A program made the translations under genes and the position numbers. The notes under the pieces were generated by a model. The model had not been told where the DNA came from. It did not search any database and saw only the letters and a program-made list of their open reading frames with translations. From Acanthaster planci (Eukaryota; Echinodermata; Asteroidea; Valvatida; Acanthasteridae), in contig NW_019091403.1 of NCBI RefSeq assembly GCF_001949145.1, forward strand, positions 1,001,850 to 1,065,849: DNA of 64,000 bases. The letters run 5' to 3'. Position 1 is the stretch's first letter. The number at the start of each line of letters is the position of its first letter. Below, piece by piece: positions 50,941 to 63,928 of the stretch.

Positions 50941-53273
50941 TCATCCAGCCCACGAAATAGTCCCTTTATAACCGTGACACCCCCCCACACACACACATAG
51001 ACACCAAAGGGTGCACTGAACCAATTCAAGCTCTATTGATAATAGTGTAAAATCAACCAAGTTTGGAGCCCCATGACAGGTAACTGAAGTCCCTGAGGCC
51101 ACTCAAACAAAAAAACAATGTGTTATTTGGTCCTTCAGATTTCATTTGATTTTCAATTCTTAGTAAGTTAATTAACCAATGATTTTTTTTAATTATCCAC
51201 GCAAAACAAACTCACCCCCCAAAAAGTGAATATTGCCAAGTCCTCCCAGCGGCCATTTTTCAAATGACATCCCTCACCTTCCTGGGGCTCTTCTGACTAA
51301 TTTTCAATCCCTTTTTTTCTGCTCTGCCCCCAGATGGGTGCCCCTGAATCTACAGAGATAATCCTGGGCCATACTGACACAATTCCACCATTTCTTGGCC
51401 CAAACAGACCCCTCTTTTTGAAACAATTTCTGGGGGGTACTTTTTGTGCGCCTCCGCCAGGCGGAGAATTTTCCTTGAATTCGGACACTGCACCCAGATC
51501 TGCGTGATGAACCGCTGCCGCGAGAGGGCACTATTACGACAAATCGCTACACGTCACAGCCACCTGCAAACATTATGGGTCCAGTCCACNAAGCAAACAC
51601 ACGCAACATAAGAGGGAGTCAGGTTGGCGTTGACGGTTGCGGTTCTTTCTTTGCCTTTTGCGTCAGCAGCCCTGGCTCGATTCCATCCTCTGTCCACATG
51701 TAAATCGGTTTTCAGTCCCTACCTGATTTCGTGATGATTTGCCCAGAATATTCCGCTGGGTTTTCCTCCCACCTCTAACTGCTTGTCATTGTCTCCTCTC
51801 TACAGGTTTCCGCAGGCTGGAGAGCTACAGTACTTTAGGTGCTTTTGAGGAATCCTTGGTGTCATTACCAGAAAGACTTTATAATAAAAACAATGACTTG
51901 AATTTTTTTTAGGACGAATGTCATTTCAGAATGGAATGTCAGAGTCCGAGTATGACCTTTGCGGCTTTTTGTATTCAAGCCTTGGCGTTTAACTAATTCT
52001 CCTGGCGATTCATTTGGGAAATAAACTTTTTAAAAAACATCTCTTGAATTGCTTGCCGAAGCAATTCATAAGCCTTTTCGATTGACAATATTAATTTAAT
52101 GTCAGATCGCAAAGTCAAATGCATTTCCTGGAACGTGTATGTAGTGCTGGTTATTTTGTGCGACTGGACAAACAGAATTTACATGTTTTTCGTAATTTTT
52201 TTAAACGCCTCATTGAAGTGTCGTCTGCCGAGTGTAGCAATTTCCATTGCGTGGGATGACGCATTCAAGGGAGTTGGATTACACACTTGTAGAGTGTGCG
52301 AATATTACAATTAACGTGGGGGAAATTGCTATAGTATTTTCCGATTCGTCGAAAACGATCACCAATGCAGAGGACTTCTTCGAAGCGTACCACGCGCCAC
52401 GTGCCTAACGTGCAAAGCGGCATTGATGGCTTTACATCCGATGTTTCGGTCACTCTATTTGACCAGGGGAGGACTTTTGGAGAATTCTTTGTGTAAAGGA
52501 CAAGAAGAGCCAAATTTACTTGTTGATGTTTATCCATGTCTTCGACTTGTGACATTATAAGACAATAAGGCTGGCACAAGTGGGTTGGTGTGATTCGAAG
52601 TAATGGGTCTGGAGTGGGTGTGTAAAAAAGGTGCAACGACATCGAGTAGAACATTCTCTGATCAGAGTGCGGTGCAATGCTCGATAAAGTCAATGTTCTA
52701 CAAGGGGTGAGGCTAAAGGTAGGGGACTTTTCGATTTCGCTTTCGAAACAAACAAAACTCCCACTTTGCGGGACGCTTTGCATACATCGCGCTAAATTAA
52801 AAAGACACCGACTTGTGGCTAGAAGAGTACAGGAATGGCGCAAAGAAATTTTCAAATAAAAATAAGTGGGACCTGCGGATTGTAGTTGAAGTTGTGTGGG
52901 GCTGCAGTGGGAGGATAAACTTGCTATCGCTTTCTTTAAAGTCTTACAGTAGGAATTGTAGGAATTGACACACATCAAAGTAAACGAAACTAAGTTCCTC
53001 GTTTGAAAACAAACTTGAGCTGGGGGTGAGAGGTATACTTGTGGAAAACGCTCTTAAACTTCTGAAAAATACGCCTACCAGTTAGGTAATCAAGGTGATA
53101 CCTGCACAAGCTCCTAATATAGACATTTAGGTCTAGTCGAGAAACTAAACAAGAGGAAAACCAAAGAATAATATGGCACAGAGGCGGTAAAAGAAAGAAG
53201 ATAATATTGAATTTGCGATACGGGGAACTCTTCAAGACGTTGGTGTTTTGACTCTGAAGTTTGCAAAGAGGCG

Positions 53274-53298
53274 AAAACAAACAAACAAACAAACAAAC
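53274..53298 (+). repeat. AAAC microsatellite
   Basis: There are about six uninterrupted AAAC units. Confidence 0.9.
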
Positions 53299-53517
53299 CA
53301 AGATGCGTTCAACAGACCGCAAAAGCAGGGAGTACGATCTTATTTGGATGGTGTTTGGAATTTAACACCCTAACTTCAGAAGCAAACCTTTCTCATGATT
53401 TCCACGTAGATGTTTTTCTTAACTTTTATATTCTGACGAGGTGGCTGAAATTTCACAGGTGAAACCTCTTGTGAAAATAACAGGCTAAGTTTGTCATCAC
53501 TAAATCGTTCATAGTGT

Positions 53518-53525
53518 TGTGGTTT
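53518..53525 (+). promoter_or_regulatory. RUNX-type site
   Basis: TGTGGTTT lies 2.5 kb upstream of the Runx start codon. It is a motif match only. Confidence 0.35.
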
Positions 53526-54017
53526 AAAGGCTTCGAAGTTCATTCATCCAACATTGACACATCACATTCACTTATAATAAACTAAAAAGCCATGAAAATC
53601 TTTCTTATTTGAAAAATCCTGACAGAAGATGCACCAGTCTATGAGCCAATGAGCAGGCATATAACATTTTAGTAAAAACAAATGTTTGATCTTATCACGT
53701 GACTTGTCTGTCATCCAATCCCATGATGCATTGAGAATATAAATATTGGTTAATTTTGCATGCACAGGTATTTGAAATAAATGCTTCCTGGCACACGAAA
53801 ACTTCCAGCAATGGTACAAACTACCGCTCCGCCCCCCCTTACGAACAGGCACGGGGCAGACGTCGGATTCCACAGTTCTGGGGGTAGGTACAAACAGTGC
53901 AAGACAAAAAGGAAATCCAAACAAGACCAAAATTTTAAAATCTCTTCATGTTCAGGATGCATACGGTATAATGCCCTTCAGTTTGCTCTCATCGTTAGTT
54001 CTACGGGTACTTCTATG

Positions 54018-54024
54018 AACCACA
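54018..54024 (-). promoter_or_regulatory. RUNX-type site
   Basis: AACCACA (complement TGTGGTT) lies 2.0 kb upstream of the Runx start codon. It is a motif match only. Confidence 0.35.
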
Positions 54025-54219
54025 GCGGAAAGCATACTGATGGGATTACCGACATAAGAACTGTTTGGAAGACTCCCGCGAGATAGCGCGCAGAGGAAAC
54101 CAGTGTATAAGCATACTGCACCGGAAAATCTCGGTCCAGTCTCGGAAGTCGTGATAGAACCAGAGTTACCTAACACCTCTCTCTAGCTCCCAATGTTGGG
54201 ACAACAACCTGTGCTCTCT

Positions 54220-54310
54220 GGGCGGGCGGAAGTTCACTCGATGTCGCCCCCAAAATAGGAAGGAAGTGATCACTAGCCGTCACAGCTTTGGCGGAAATAT
54301 ACCGCCAAAG
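54220..54310 (+). promoter_or_regulatory. GC-box, ETS and paired E2F-like sites
   Basis: Within 91 bp there are a GC box (GGGCGGGCGG, 54220-54229), an overlapping ETS consensus CGGAAGT (54227-54233), GGAAGGAAGT (from about 54259) and a perfect 9-bp inverted repeat of CTTTGGCGG (54286-54294) and CCGCCAAAG (54302-54310). The latter resembles E2F sites in opposing orientation. This looks like a promoter or proximal element in the intergenic region, 1.7 kb from the Runx start. No transcript is known. Confidence 0.45.
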
Positions 54311-55183
54311 GGCGCAACTTCCACTGAAGGTTGCACACTGAATGTAGGTTATCCTTTGAACTTTAAGCAGAAAAATGAATTTAATTAAGGCAGAGGTGGA
54401 AATGAAAACGTCAATGCATTTCCCCTGCTTAGGAGAAAATCAGATTTTGGAAATATGAAACGCGTTTGGAACGTGAGGAAGGTCGTCATTATCGAGAATT
54501 TAACACTAATGATCGGGTACTGGCGCATAACAAAATGTGGTAGCGGTGGGGAGGGGGCTTGCATGAAGTGCCCCCCCTTCAATTTGCGGGCACGAATTAG
54601 TTAGGGAGATCGGTTTAACTGCTGCCTTGCTACACAGGTTGAATACGACAATGCGACAAGCTCCGGATCGAGTTCTGGACACAACATGGAGGATAAAGTG
54701 CTTTTGCACTTTATAAATTATAAAATAATAAGAACAAAATACAAATAAACTATTAAAAATAGAATGTTAATAAAGTACTAAAGTACTTTTCTCACTTAAT
54801 GTGAACACTCATCATTTTCGGCGAATTTCCGCTGAGTTTGACGTTGAAAAATTCACCTCACTTTCACGTCAAAGAAAGATACGAGTTTCGCTATAATGAC
54901 AAAGAAACGATAACGAATGTGAAATACACATTTCATGTTGGTGCGTATACACCTACAGATCCATTTTCTCTCAATTTCTGAAAGTCGGGATTGTACATTA
55001 AACAAGTTGTTGGAAAATACTGTAAACAACAACACAAGTTCTCCAAGGAAGTTCATATAAATATCCCCATGACCCAGGTTTTTCAACGTTGCCTAAAATC
55101 ATGTTATCTTTTAGCGTAGAACTACGAAAATACAGCTCCGTGGTTCAACACACGCACACCGTAAATCGCGTGTACTGTGGGCC

Positions 55184-55237
55184 TACGTGTACATGTACAT
55201 GTACATTACATGTACATAAACATGTACATGTACGTAT
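55184..55237. repeat. ACATGTAC palindrome cluster
   Basis: Nearly continuous self-complementary ACATGTAC units. Similar smaller clusters lie near 24480, 41890-42035 and 57575. Confidence 0.8.
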
Positions 55238-55771
55238 GCACTGCGAATCCGATTACCGCGTGCCGAGGACACAGTCATTCATAAATTTCCACCGGAAGCG
55301 CGCACGCTGGCTTATTCATGAGCAGGCGGGGCTTAAAGTCGACCACGCCTCCGCACCTCGTGCAGTCCATACAAAACAGTCAATGAACAATTACTTCATC
55401 ACAACAGAGTTCATTCACACTACGTGACTCATGGCACACATCCCGTCATCAAACGAACAGAAGTGCATGAAGCAAAACTCGCATCGCCAGAGCCAGGTTC
55501 GACGTGGCTACGATCGCTTCGCAAACTGATGACGCAGTATGCGTGATGTCTTCATTCCGTTTCAACCCATCAACACTGACGGATTGAAATTGTTCTATCT
55601 GCTCGAAATAAAAGCGGGATCTTGTGCTTGAGCGCTTCAAAGTCCGATTAGTGTTTGTAAACTGAACATCGTCTTGACAAACTTGTCTGAGCCGTAGCTA
55701 CCTACCAGTTATTACCGCAAGCGTGTAGCGGATCACCACCGCTCATTGAGTATTCTGAGCGGGTTGTTTTA

Positions 55772-55796
55772 TGTGGTTAACAGTGAGGTGTGGTTT
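55772..55796 (+). promoter_or_regulatory. Tandem RUNX sites upstream of Runx
   Basis: TGTGGTTA (55772-55779) and TGTGGTTT (55789-55796) have the same orientation, 17 bp apart, ending 235 bp before the Runx start codon. Tandem RUNX sites that mediate autoregulation are established in vertebrate RUNX promoters; the same role here is inferred. Confidence 0.55.
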
Positions 55797-55826
55797 GAAT
55801 ATCAATTCTCTCCGTCTGGCGTATAG

Positions 55827-56393
<567 letters not shown>

Positions 56394-56751
56394 TGATAAT
56401 TATAAACTGTTTACATAATTAATTAAGGTCAAGCTCTCTGGCAACGGTATAATTTTTATCTGGAGAGTGCGGTTTCTCTCGTGGTCAAAACCGCTACATG
56501 TACCACGTGGTTATTCAAGTGCATGGCAGGTGTGAAAAGTGACAATGGAACACGTGCGCGCATCTCAGACCAAAACTGTAAATTGTGCATTACGACCCAC
56601 AAAAAATTCGGTTTGTCTCTGCATATTCAAAACTCTCTGGTTATAAGAATTGAAATGAAGATTTTCCTAAAAGCTGATGCTTGATTTCGAGGTCGTAGAT
56701 TGTACTCGTGATAACATTCTTACTGGTATTATTTACAAGAATTTTAGCCGG

Positions 56752-56768
56752 CGTCGACGCGGTCGACG
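56752..56768. repeat. CpG-rich palindrome
   Basis: CGTCGAC, GCG, GTCGACG: perfect 7-bp arms with a 3-bp spacer, in the Runx intron. Confidence 0.7.
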
Positions 56769-59358
56769 TTAATGTTGCAGTACTAAAATAATGGGTGAAT
56801 CATCAAAAGGCTGAAGCCTGAATCGAGAGATGAATGCCATCGCTGCATTCTTTAAATAATTGTTCCCGTATTACTTGCATGGTTGAAATATCTGGCCATT
56901 ATCAGGCACTTTGGAAAGTGCATAATCCTCGGATAATCACTGATTGTTCGTTTTGTTATGTTGAACAAACGAAGAGATATGTGTGTCTGTTGGGAGCGTC
57001 GCTTGCCAATGACGCCCACTCACACTCGCTAGCGCTATGTCATCCGCTTTGAGAGGCGATTTCTTGGAAATCGACGGGTATGTGACTCGACAGGCAGTGC
57101 CAGCCGAGTTCCGGTCGACAGCCCGCGGATGTTCGCTACGTGCAACGGTTGCGCGGTAACTGTGAACACAGAGGGAACAACTAGGGCCAACCAAGGCTAA
57201 TGAACCAGGTGGGCGTCCCGTTGACACCAGACCCGTATACCCAGTCAGCTCAGCCAGACCGGAGCTATCGGAAGTGGGCCGGCTTGTGGGAATCGTATCC
57301 CACCATTTCCTTCAAGACTTTGACGAAGATGACACGCTCGATTAATTAACACCGGCGATGCCTCACACACCCAGGCATAGTCAATCGATTGGTCACTGGC
57401 CTATGGGGGTTTTTGTTCGAGTTAAATCTTCATTCGCGCATTCACGATTGTGATTCATTCATAAAAATCGACAGCTGATTCACTCACTAGTACTACGAAT
57501 CTCCCACTACAGCCTTGTTCTACGGTTCCAATAGCCTCGGTTAACAATGCGTTACATGCAACGCGTGCACGTACATGTAGATGTACATGTACGTAGGCAA
57601 GGCACCCGCTGCATGTACGCTAATGGGTGATGGTGCACCCATTTCCCGATAATGGCCCCACGCGTTTCACCATACCTTCATCAAATTCATGGGCCAAGGT
57701 CGCTCACTTGCACGTATTATCTCAAATTGCTGACTGTCTTTAAAGATCTGTAATTATATTCAGGATTCTTCAAAATTCATAATCGTACCCTCAGTGTGGA
57801 CGATACTTGCACTGAATTCAAGCGGTTGTGAGCAAGGAGAAATCGTATGATCAAAAAATTATGATGCCCATAATGAGAAACAACTTCTGATTTCAGCACT
57901 ATTCTGAAATGTTGCTTTAACATGTACTGTTTATTACACGCTGATGGTGAGAGGATTTAACCATATTTGAGTACAAACGTAACACCTTGTTGGTGAATTC
58001 TAGGCTAATTTAAGGGATGTGACTTTTTTGAAGTGAGAATTGATTACCATGTCCCACTCAGTACCAGCAGGATAATAATCATAACCTATAAACAAATTTC
58101 TGTGTAAAGCGGATTTGCTAAGATGTAGAAATACTTGAACTGCTAGCCAGAATGGCTGCTGTCGGTTTCCGATTATGTACCACACCAGCTTACTATCCTG
58201 TGTTGGCAAAAACGAAAAGAACACAGCGGGAGAAAAATTGGAACATATCCAATCACACAGCATGAAAAGACAGGAAAGCACACGTTGGGTAGATTAAGTG
58301 AAAAGAATCAGGAAAGTTCGTTACAGCTGATTTGGATTTTGAAGAAAAAGGGACAAAGGGAACGATCTACGGCGGATTTCATTCAGGCACGTACAGGCTG
58401 CCACTAGCCTGTCCTTGACTTTGTGTCTTTTCCGTACCGAGATATTAAACGCTCTTGACTGTGTACGTAGTTGGGTTGCCTCCGTGTGCGTGTACATATA
58501 GAGAGCTCTTATCAAAACTGCATGCACAGATATTCAGATTTGTGTGCATACATTTCAGGGGTAAAAATTGCGGGAAAATTTATACTTGATCGAAATTCAG
58601 AGGTAAAGAAATGAAAACTTAAAGAGTGAATGTAGTACACTTGACATTTTGCAATAAAAATGAAATAATGAGAGCTGCTTCCTTAATGATATTCGCAAGA
58701 ACCTTCGAGTCAAGCGGTGTAAGAAATGCCTGTAAGACGGATAATCAAAACCGTCCCACCAATATCATTCTTTCCACAGATTCAGGTATCTATCGTTGGG
58801 CAATAAACATGAAATTTAATGAAAGTTTATAGTACAGACGCCAAAGTCATATAAAGAAAAAGGAAGTTCAAAGCCTTCGTAAACATCGGAAGGATTTCCA
58901 GAAATTTCGTCCTTCGCAACTGATAGTGGATATCACACAAACCGCTAGAATCACTACCGTTATTTTTTTTATTTTTTTAATCGCATTTTCAATTTTCTTT
59001 TCAGAGAAAATAAAGCTCGTGGAAAAACTGAAAGCGAATATGATAAAGAGTAACACTTTCAACGACTGGATTTGTAAATAATTATTTTGCTCCACTTGTT
59101 TTCGTTAAATAGTGACATAAAAATACAATAACAATCGATGGTTTCTACCATGTACAATGCAGAATAACTATAACGAAATAAAGGAGAACTTTAAAGGAGT
59201 TTACAGCCACAGAGGTTTGATTGTACCATGATTTTACAAGCCATTTTTGAAAGAACAAAGACCGTTTTGTCTAAGAAAAGCCACGATTCGGACGAACTCT
59301 TGGCCTCCCAAGTCGGACCAGACGGAGACTTGTCTCGACTCGCGACAGCGCGGTGTCC

Positions 59359-59442
59359 GGGGTTCGGCGGATAACCCCCAGTTTCAGCACTTCTTACTCA
59401 CCGGGAGGTCTCAAACAAGACCTCCACGCCGTCCTACGGCGT
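59359..59442. repeat. Three hairpins in 84 bp
   Basis: The perfect stems are GGGGTT/AACCCC (59359-59378), GGAGGTCT/AGACCTCC (59404-59425) and ACGCCGT/ACGGCGT (59426-59442); the last two directly abut. They lie in a CpG-rich patch of an otherwise AT-rich intron. Confidence 0.6.
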
Positions 59443-62400
59443 GCCACGCTACTATTGGAGTCGCTGTCGGAGTCACCAAAGTTGCACATAAAATTTTTTG
59501 CTCAAATGCGAAGAATCATGAATTCTTAATTAATCCTTTTTTACAGCTTCGTCTCTAAAATTAATATTAGAAATTTCATAGTTATGCTGAAGCAGAAACT
59601 TTGGAAGGTCTGAGTTGTGTATAGTTTAAATCGTTCAACGAAGAGAACTTTTTGGTGTTTTCTGCACCAAACATTTGGCGCCTGGGAGGACTTTTAAGAT
59701 GCAAACAGATTTTACTTTTTAGACATTTTCAAGGATTGACATCCACCCGACAGTATTTCTTGGTAATCCCTAGTTCTTATTCTAATACCTGATTTCAAAA
59801 AGATTCAGAATAGGCGCTTGCTATATTTGTATTTTTGTGAGGATTGTAGGCCTATATGCTTTTGGAAACCACCACGAACACTTTTGTTAAATTTTTTGCA
59901 TGACTCTAAGAGCAGCAGGAATAATCAAGGACCTCTTTAGAATTAAAAAAAAAAGACAAATTATTGGAAAAAACCTGGATCTACATGTACTTTCAGTACT
60001 CTGGACGGTGGACGTTGACAAATTAACTTAAACCGCTCGCGTGCCGATTGTGTGAAGTCAAAAAACGGGCATGTGCTGCGGTTAGTTTAAATTAATTCCT
60101 CCGAATTAATCCACTCAAACAGAATGATTAACATCGGCCAAGTCCACTCAGCCAGCTTCTTTGAACCGCCTCCAACTTTTTTACGAGAACAAAGTAAAAT
60201 CGGCAGGTGTGTTTTAAAAAGATAGACGTGAATTGCGTGCGGTCGCCAGGCTGAGCCCGCCTCGCTGTGACCGATCAAAGCGTCTGTCGCCTGGGCCAAG
60301 GTCTTCAAGCCTAGTAACTCGCTGCTATCAACTTCCATTTCTTAGGACTATTTCAAGTTTTGTTTATTTCCAAAAGAAATCTTTAAAACACAAGCTAAAC
60401 CTTTGTCCGTGACAATCTTTTACACGAAAGTCCGATTCAGGTTGCTGTATAATAGGAAGGCTGATTTGTTTGGGATTATCCTTGAACCGAGGTACGCTAA
60501 CTTAAGCGAGCAAACGTCGGCCTCCTGATGGGCCCAATCGCTTCATTGTAAGGGAACACTTGGTCATGTGTGCTGGCAAGATGTAGTGTGTGTTTCGCAC
60601 TTTCTTAATTGGCATGCCCATTCTGCTAACCCCTTGCAAGGATATCCTTGAACTAGGCTTGACTGTTTATGTTACAAGATTGTATATGTTCATGTGCCGT
60701 GGGCAAAACACACCAACCTTTATAGCTATAGGCAGGCTATGCCTTTTTGTTAAAAAATGCCATAAGTTAGCAGAACTTTGTCGATTATTTGGGGTCACTT
60801 TAGCCAGCAAGCATTTGCAATATTTCGAGTACTCCGTATTTTCCAAAAAGTTTGAATTCGAAGAATTTTTTTGAAGTAAATTTGTGTGGTCCGACCTCAT
60901 TTGTGAAAGAGAAGCTAATTCAGAAAAAAACTTAAATTACCACATCAACAGAAATTGTTGAACATTTTAACATGGTCTTTAGTCAAATCGCGCACGACTG
61001 CTGACCACTAACTAAGTCTGAAGAAAAAATATAACCGCCGGTTGTAAAATTCATTCGAAGCAGGCAAATTTCCTTCGATAGTCAGAAATTACACAGGCAT
61101 AACTTTACACTAGACATAACTAATTATATTTTTTGGTTGTTTTGGTGTGGGGTCTCGATCTTAGAACTAGCAGTGGTGGATAGGAACGAACCTAGGCGGT
61201 CGCCCTGGTAGGTTGGATATACTCTTCCCCCGCGCAGCACGTTGTCTAGACTTCCAAATTAAGTTCAACTCCACTCCCTTGCCCATTCTAAGAACGACCG
61301 CTACAACACCCAGGATCTCGCTCATTTACTCAAATTTGAGACCTCCACTCGGATGTGGAGACAATTTTACGAGAGATGTTTTTTCACAATGAAAAAGGAG
61401 TCGGGGACTATCATTTACCAAGTCATAAAAATCGTCTCTGCGTTGGCGTTGTAGACCATGTGTCTTTGTTAGAATGTGAAATTTATGCTGGTAGCTATCA
61501 GAAATTTGGCTGTCTGAAATTTCTACAGAGTAACAGGACATTTTCAAACACATTCATATCGAACCAACTCGACCCTACATTTTGAATTGTACATGATAAA
61601 ACCATGCAGCAGTTGGAAAAACTGCTAAGTTATCGCGAAACACTATCGCCGTAGTTAATCGTGAAATCCGTGAAGTTAATCATACTGAGACAAAAGAAAA
61701 CAGGAAAGTTTGCCGAATGAAATTCGTTTGTTTGGCGACTGTGCAGACATTGAGGCAAAGTGAATTTCTGCCACGATTGATGTCTGAAAGTCGGTGTAAC
61801 TTCGACGGCCAAAGTCTTTGTTCTGGAACTTCCAATGACGAGCACCCCTGAACAAACTCCTGTATTTTGTTGTTCCCTGTGTATCTATTAATTTTTATGG
61901 ATAACCCCTCTGCTGTAAGTTTGCTTCACAACTTTTTTCCCAACTTGTGGCCATGGCAAGTTGCCATCTAGCTTTTGGACACACGGTAAATACGGCCTTT
62001 GGACTTTCCGAAATCGTTTATCGGGGTATTTAATAACGTACACCTGTGCATCGTTAGGTGCACTGGCTGTGTTGTTTATACACATTTTCACGGTGTTGTG
62101 TTATGGTAAGCTTTGGTAGATTATAATAGATTACCTTGATTCTTGCTGGTAAAGTTCGAAGGCCTGACTGGCTTTTTAGCTGTGTTTACAAACATTGCTG
62201 GCATATGGAACCAGGTGTTAAAAGGGCTATATTTTAAGCAGCTCTGTTATTAGTGTTAATTGTATACATATCCACCTGTTAAAATTTGGAGTAAGGAATT
62301 TCAAATTAAACCAAACATTTTTGTTCAGTTTGCTTGAAGGATTTTCGAGGGTATTTGTGAATACTAATAAAGAAAACTAGATACTTAAGAGTGTGAAGAT

Positions 62401-63928
62401 CTTACAAAATGCAAATAGTTGCGATGCATCGAGGAGCCGAAAGGTAAGGGAAACCATGGTAGCTCTAGTTTGTTTTCCATAACTGCATTGACCAGGTTCC
62501 ATATACACGTCTTAGGTCCAAAGAGTACTTGGAAATTTCCACTGAAAAAAAGTTCGCTGGTGGGTCTTACCATGGTCTTACAAAATCCAGAACCTCCTGT
62601 CCTTGTTTGTATTTTCAAATTGGTACAACGCCAAGTTTGCTTGCGTAAACGTGACTTGACTCCGTTATCAACAGGTAAATACTGATAAGGTGTGAAGAAA
62701 AACATTACTACTAAGATAATCACTGTTACTAAACTAGTTCGAGATATTCTGGACCTGAAGACCACATTTGAGCTCTTCAGTTGTTAATATCTATGCGTGA
62801 CAAAATGATTCTAGAATGTAGCAACTGCTGCCAAAATGTTTGATCTAAGAAGGAAAATCGAAGTAAATCAGTGGCACGAGTGAACAGTTCCTAAGTTTAA
62901 TATCCAGCTTATGCATTTGCGAAAATGGCTAAAAACCTGACTAAAAATGAAACATTATTTATATTCATTGATCATTGAGAGCAGTTGGTTGAGGAATCCG
63001 ATTGTACATCAAATTTTTTTCGACAGCAAGAGCGCAGTTCGCTGACAGTCGCACTGTTATTAAAAAAATTGTTGGTCGTTCAGCACAATGGGTAGCTGGC
63101 AACAACTACCACAGCTTCACCGGCCTTCAAACCAAAGACTTGACCTTACACAGCTTTGCATGACCACTTCAACACGGCTTTCTCTCTAATAATACACGGT
63201 ACATGTACACCCATGTCCATAATGTCAATTGGAGCTTGTTACCACGCAAACTTGACCATCCTGATTGACCAATCAGGCACCTCGACTGACCTTTTGTTCT
63301 GGCTGGTCAGCAGAGCCAGACTTACCACAAGACCACAAATGGGAACATCTTGCCTAATGATGTGTAGTAGAGAATGGCAATTACAATTGGTGATAGCTGG
63401 GCGTAAACAAATCATGGTGCAGATGGAGACAGCAGCTTTTAAAACATCAAATATTCGGAATTTTTTCTACATTCATTTTTGTTGTAAGTTCTACTGAAGA
63501 GCAAGGAAACATTTCTTACGAGTAGATTTCTTTGTTACTGTTACTGTTAGTCACTAAAAGCTCCATTTGAAAGCTGTGGAAGAGTATTCAAATAAAAATT
63601 CACTCCGTAATCAAACATGGGACGATGAAGTGAGCTCCAGTCCCAAAAATCTAGACCCCAGTTTCACTCTCTGGGAATCAGAGAATGACGGTCAGAACAT
63701 GTTGCACACAATAATGGTGTACATATGTTTTAGTCAACCACGGCACGCCACTGCATGCATCATTACCGCAAGAGTCAAGGGTACCAAAAAAGGAGAGACC
63801 AGACACTCTCAAATTTGACCAAGGGCTAATGAGTGTCTCGCTTCGGCGGGGAATTGAACTATGCGGCTTCTTAGGCAAGGAGAAAACCCCGTTTTATTTG
63901 TGGATGAAATGTAAGGAGGTGTTTAGAC

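Larger units (their letters stand above)
50245..53500. other. Intergenic region, SUPT3H-proximal half
   Basis: It contains the second copy of the palindromic MITE, a single-gap hairpin CTCCGCCAGGCGGAG (51452-51466), an unresolved base (51590), an AAAC microsatellite (53274-53298) and a 237-codon minus-strand open frame at 52265-52978 without recognisable motifs. No exon is supported. Confidence 0.6.

Noticed and set aside
57037-57159. 40-codon CpG-rich open frame (MSSALRGDFLEIDGYV) as an alternative Runx exon
   Set aside because: It ends in a stop rather than a donor in frame, and does not resemble any Runx N-terminus. It is noted only as a CpG-rich patch.
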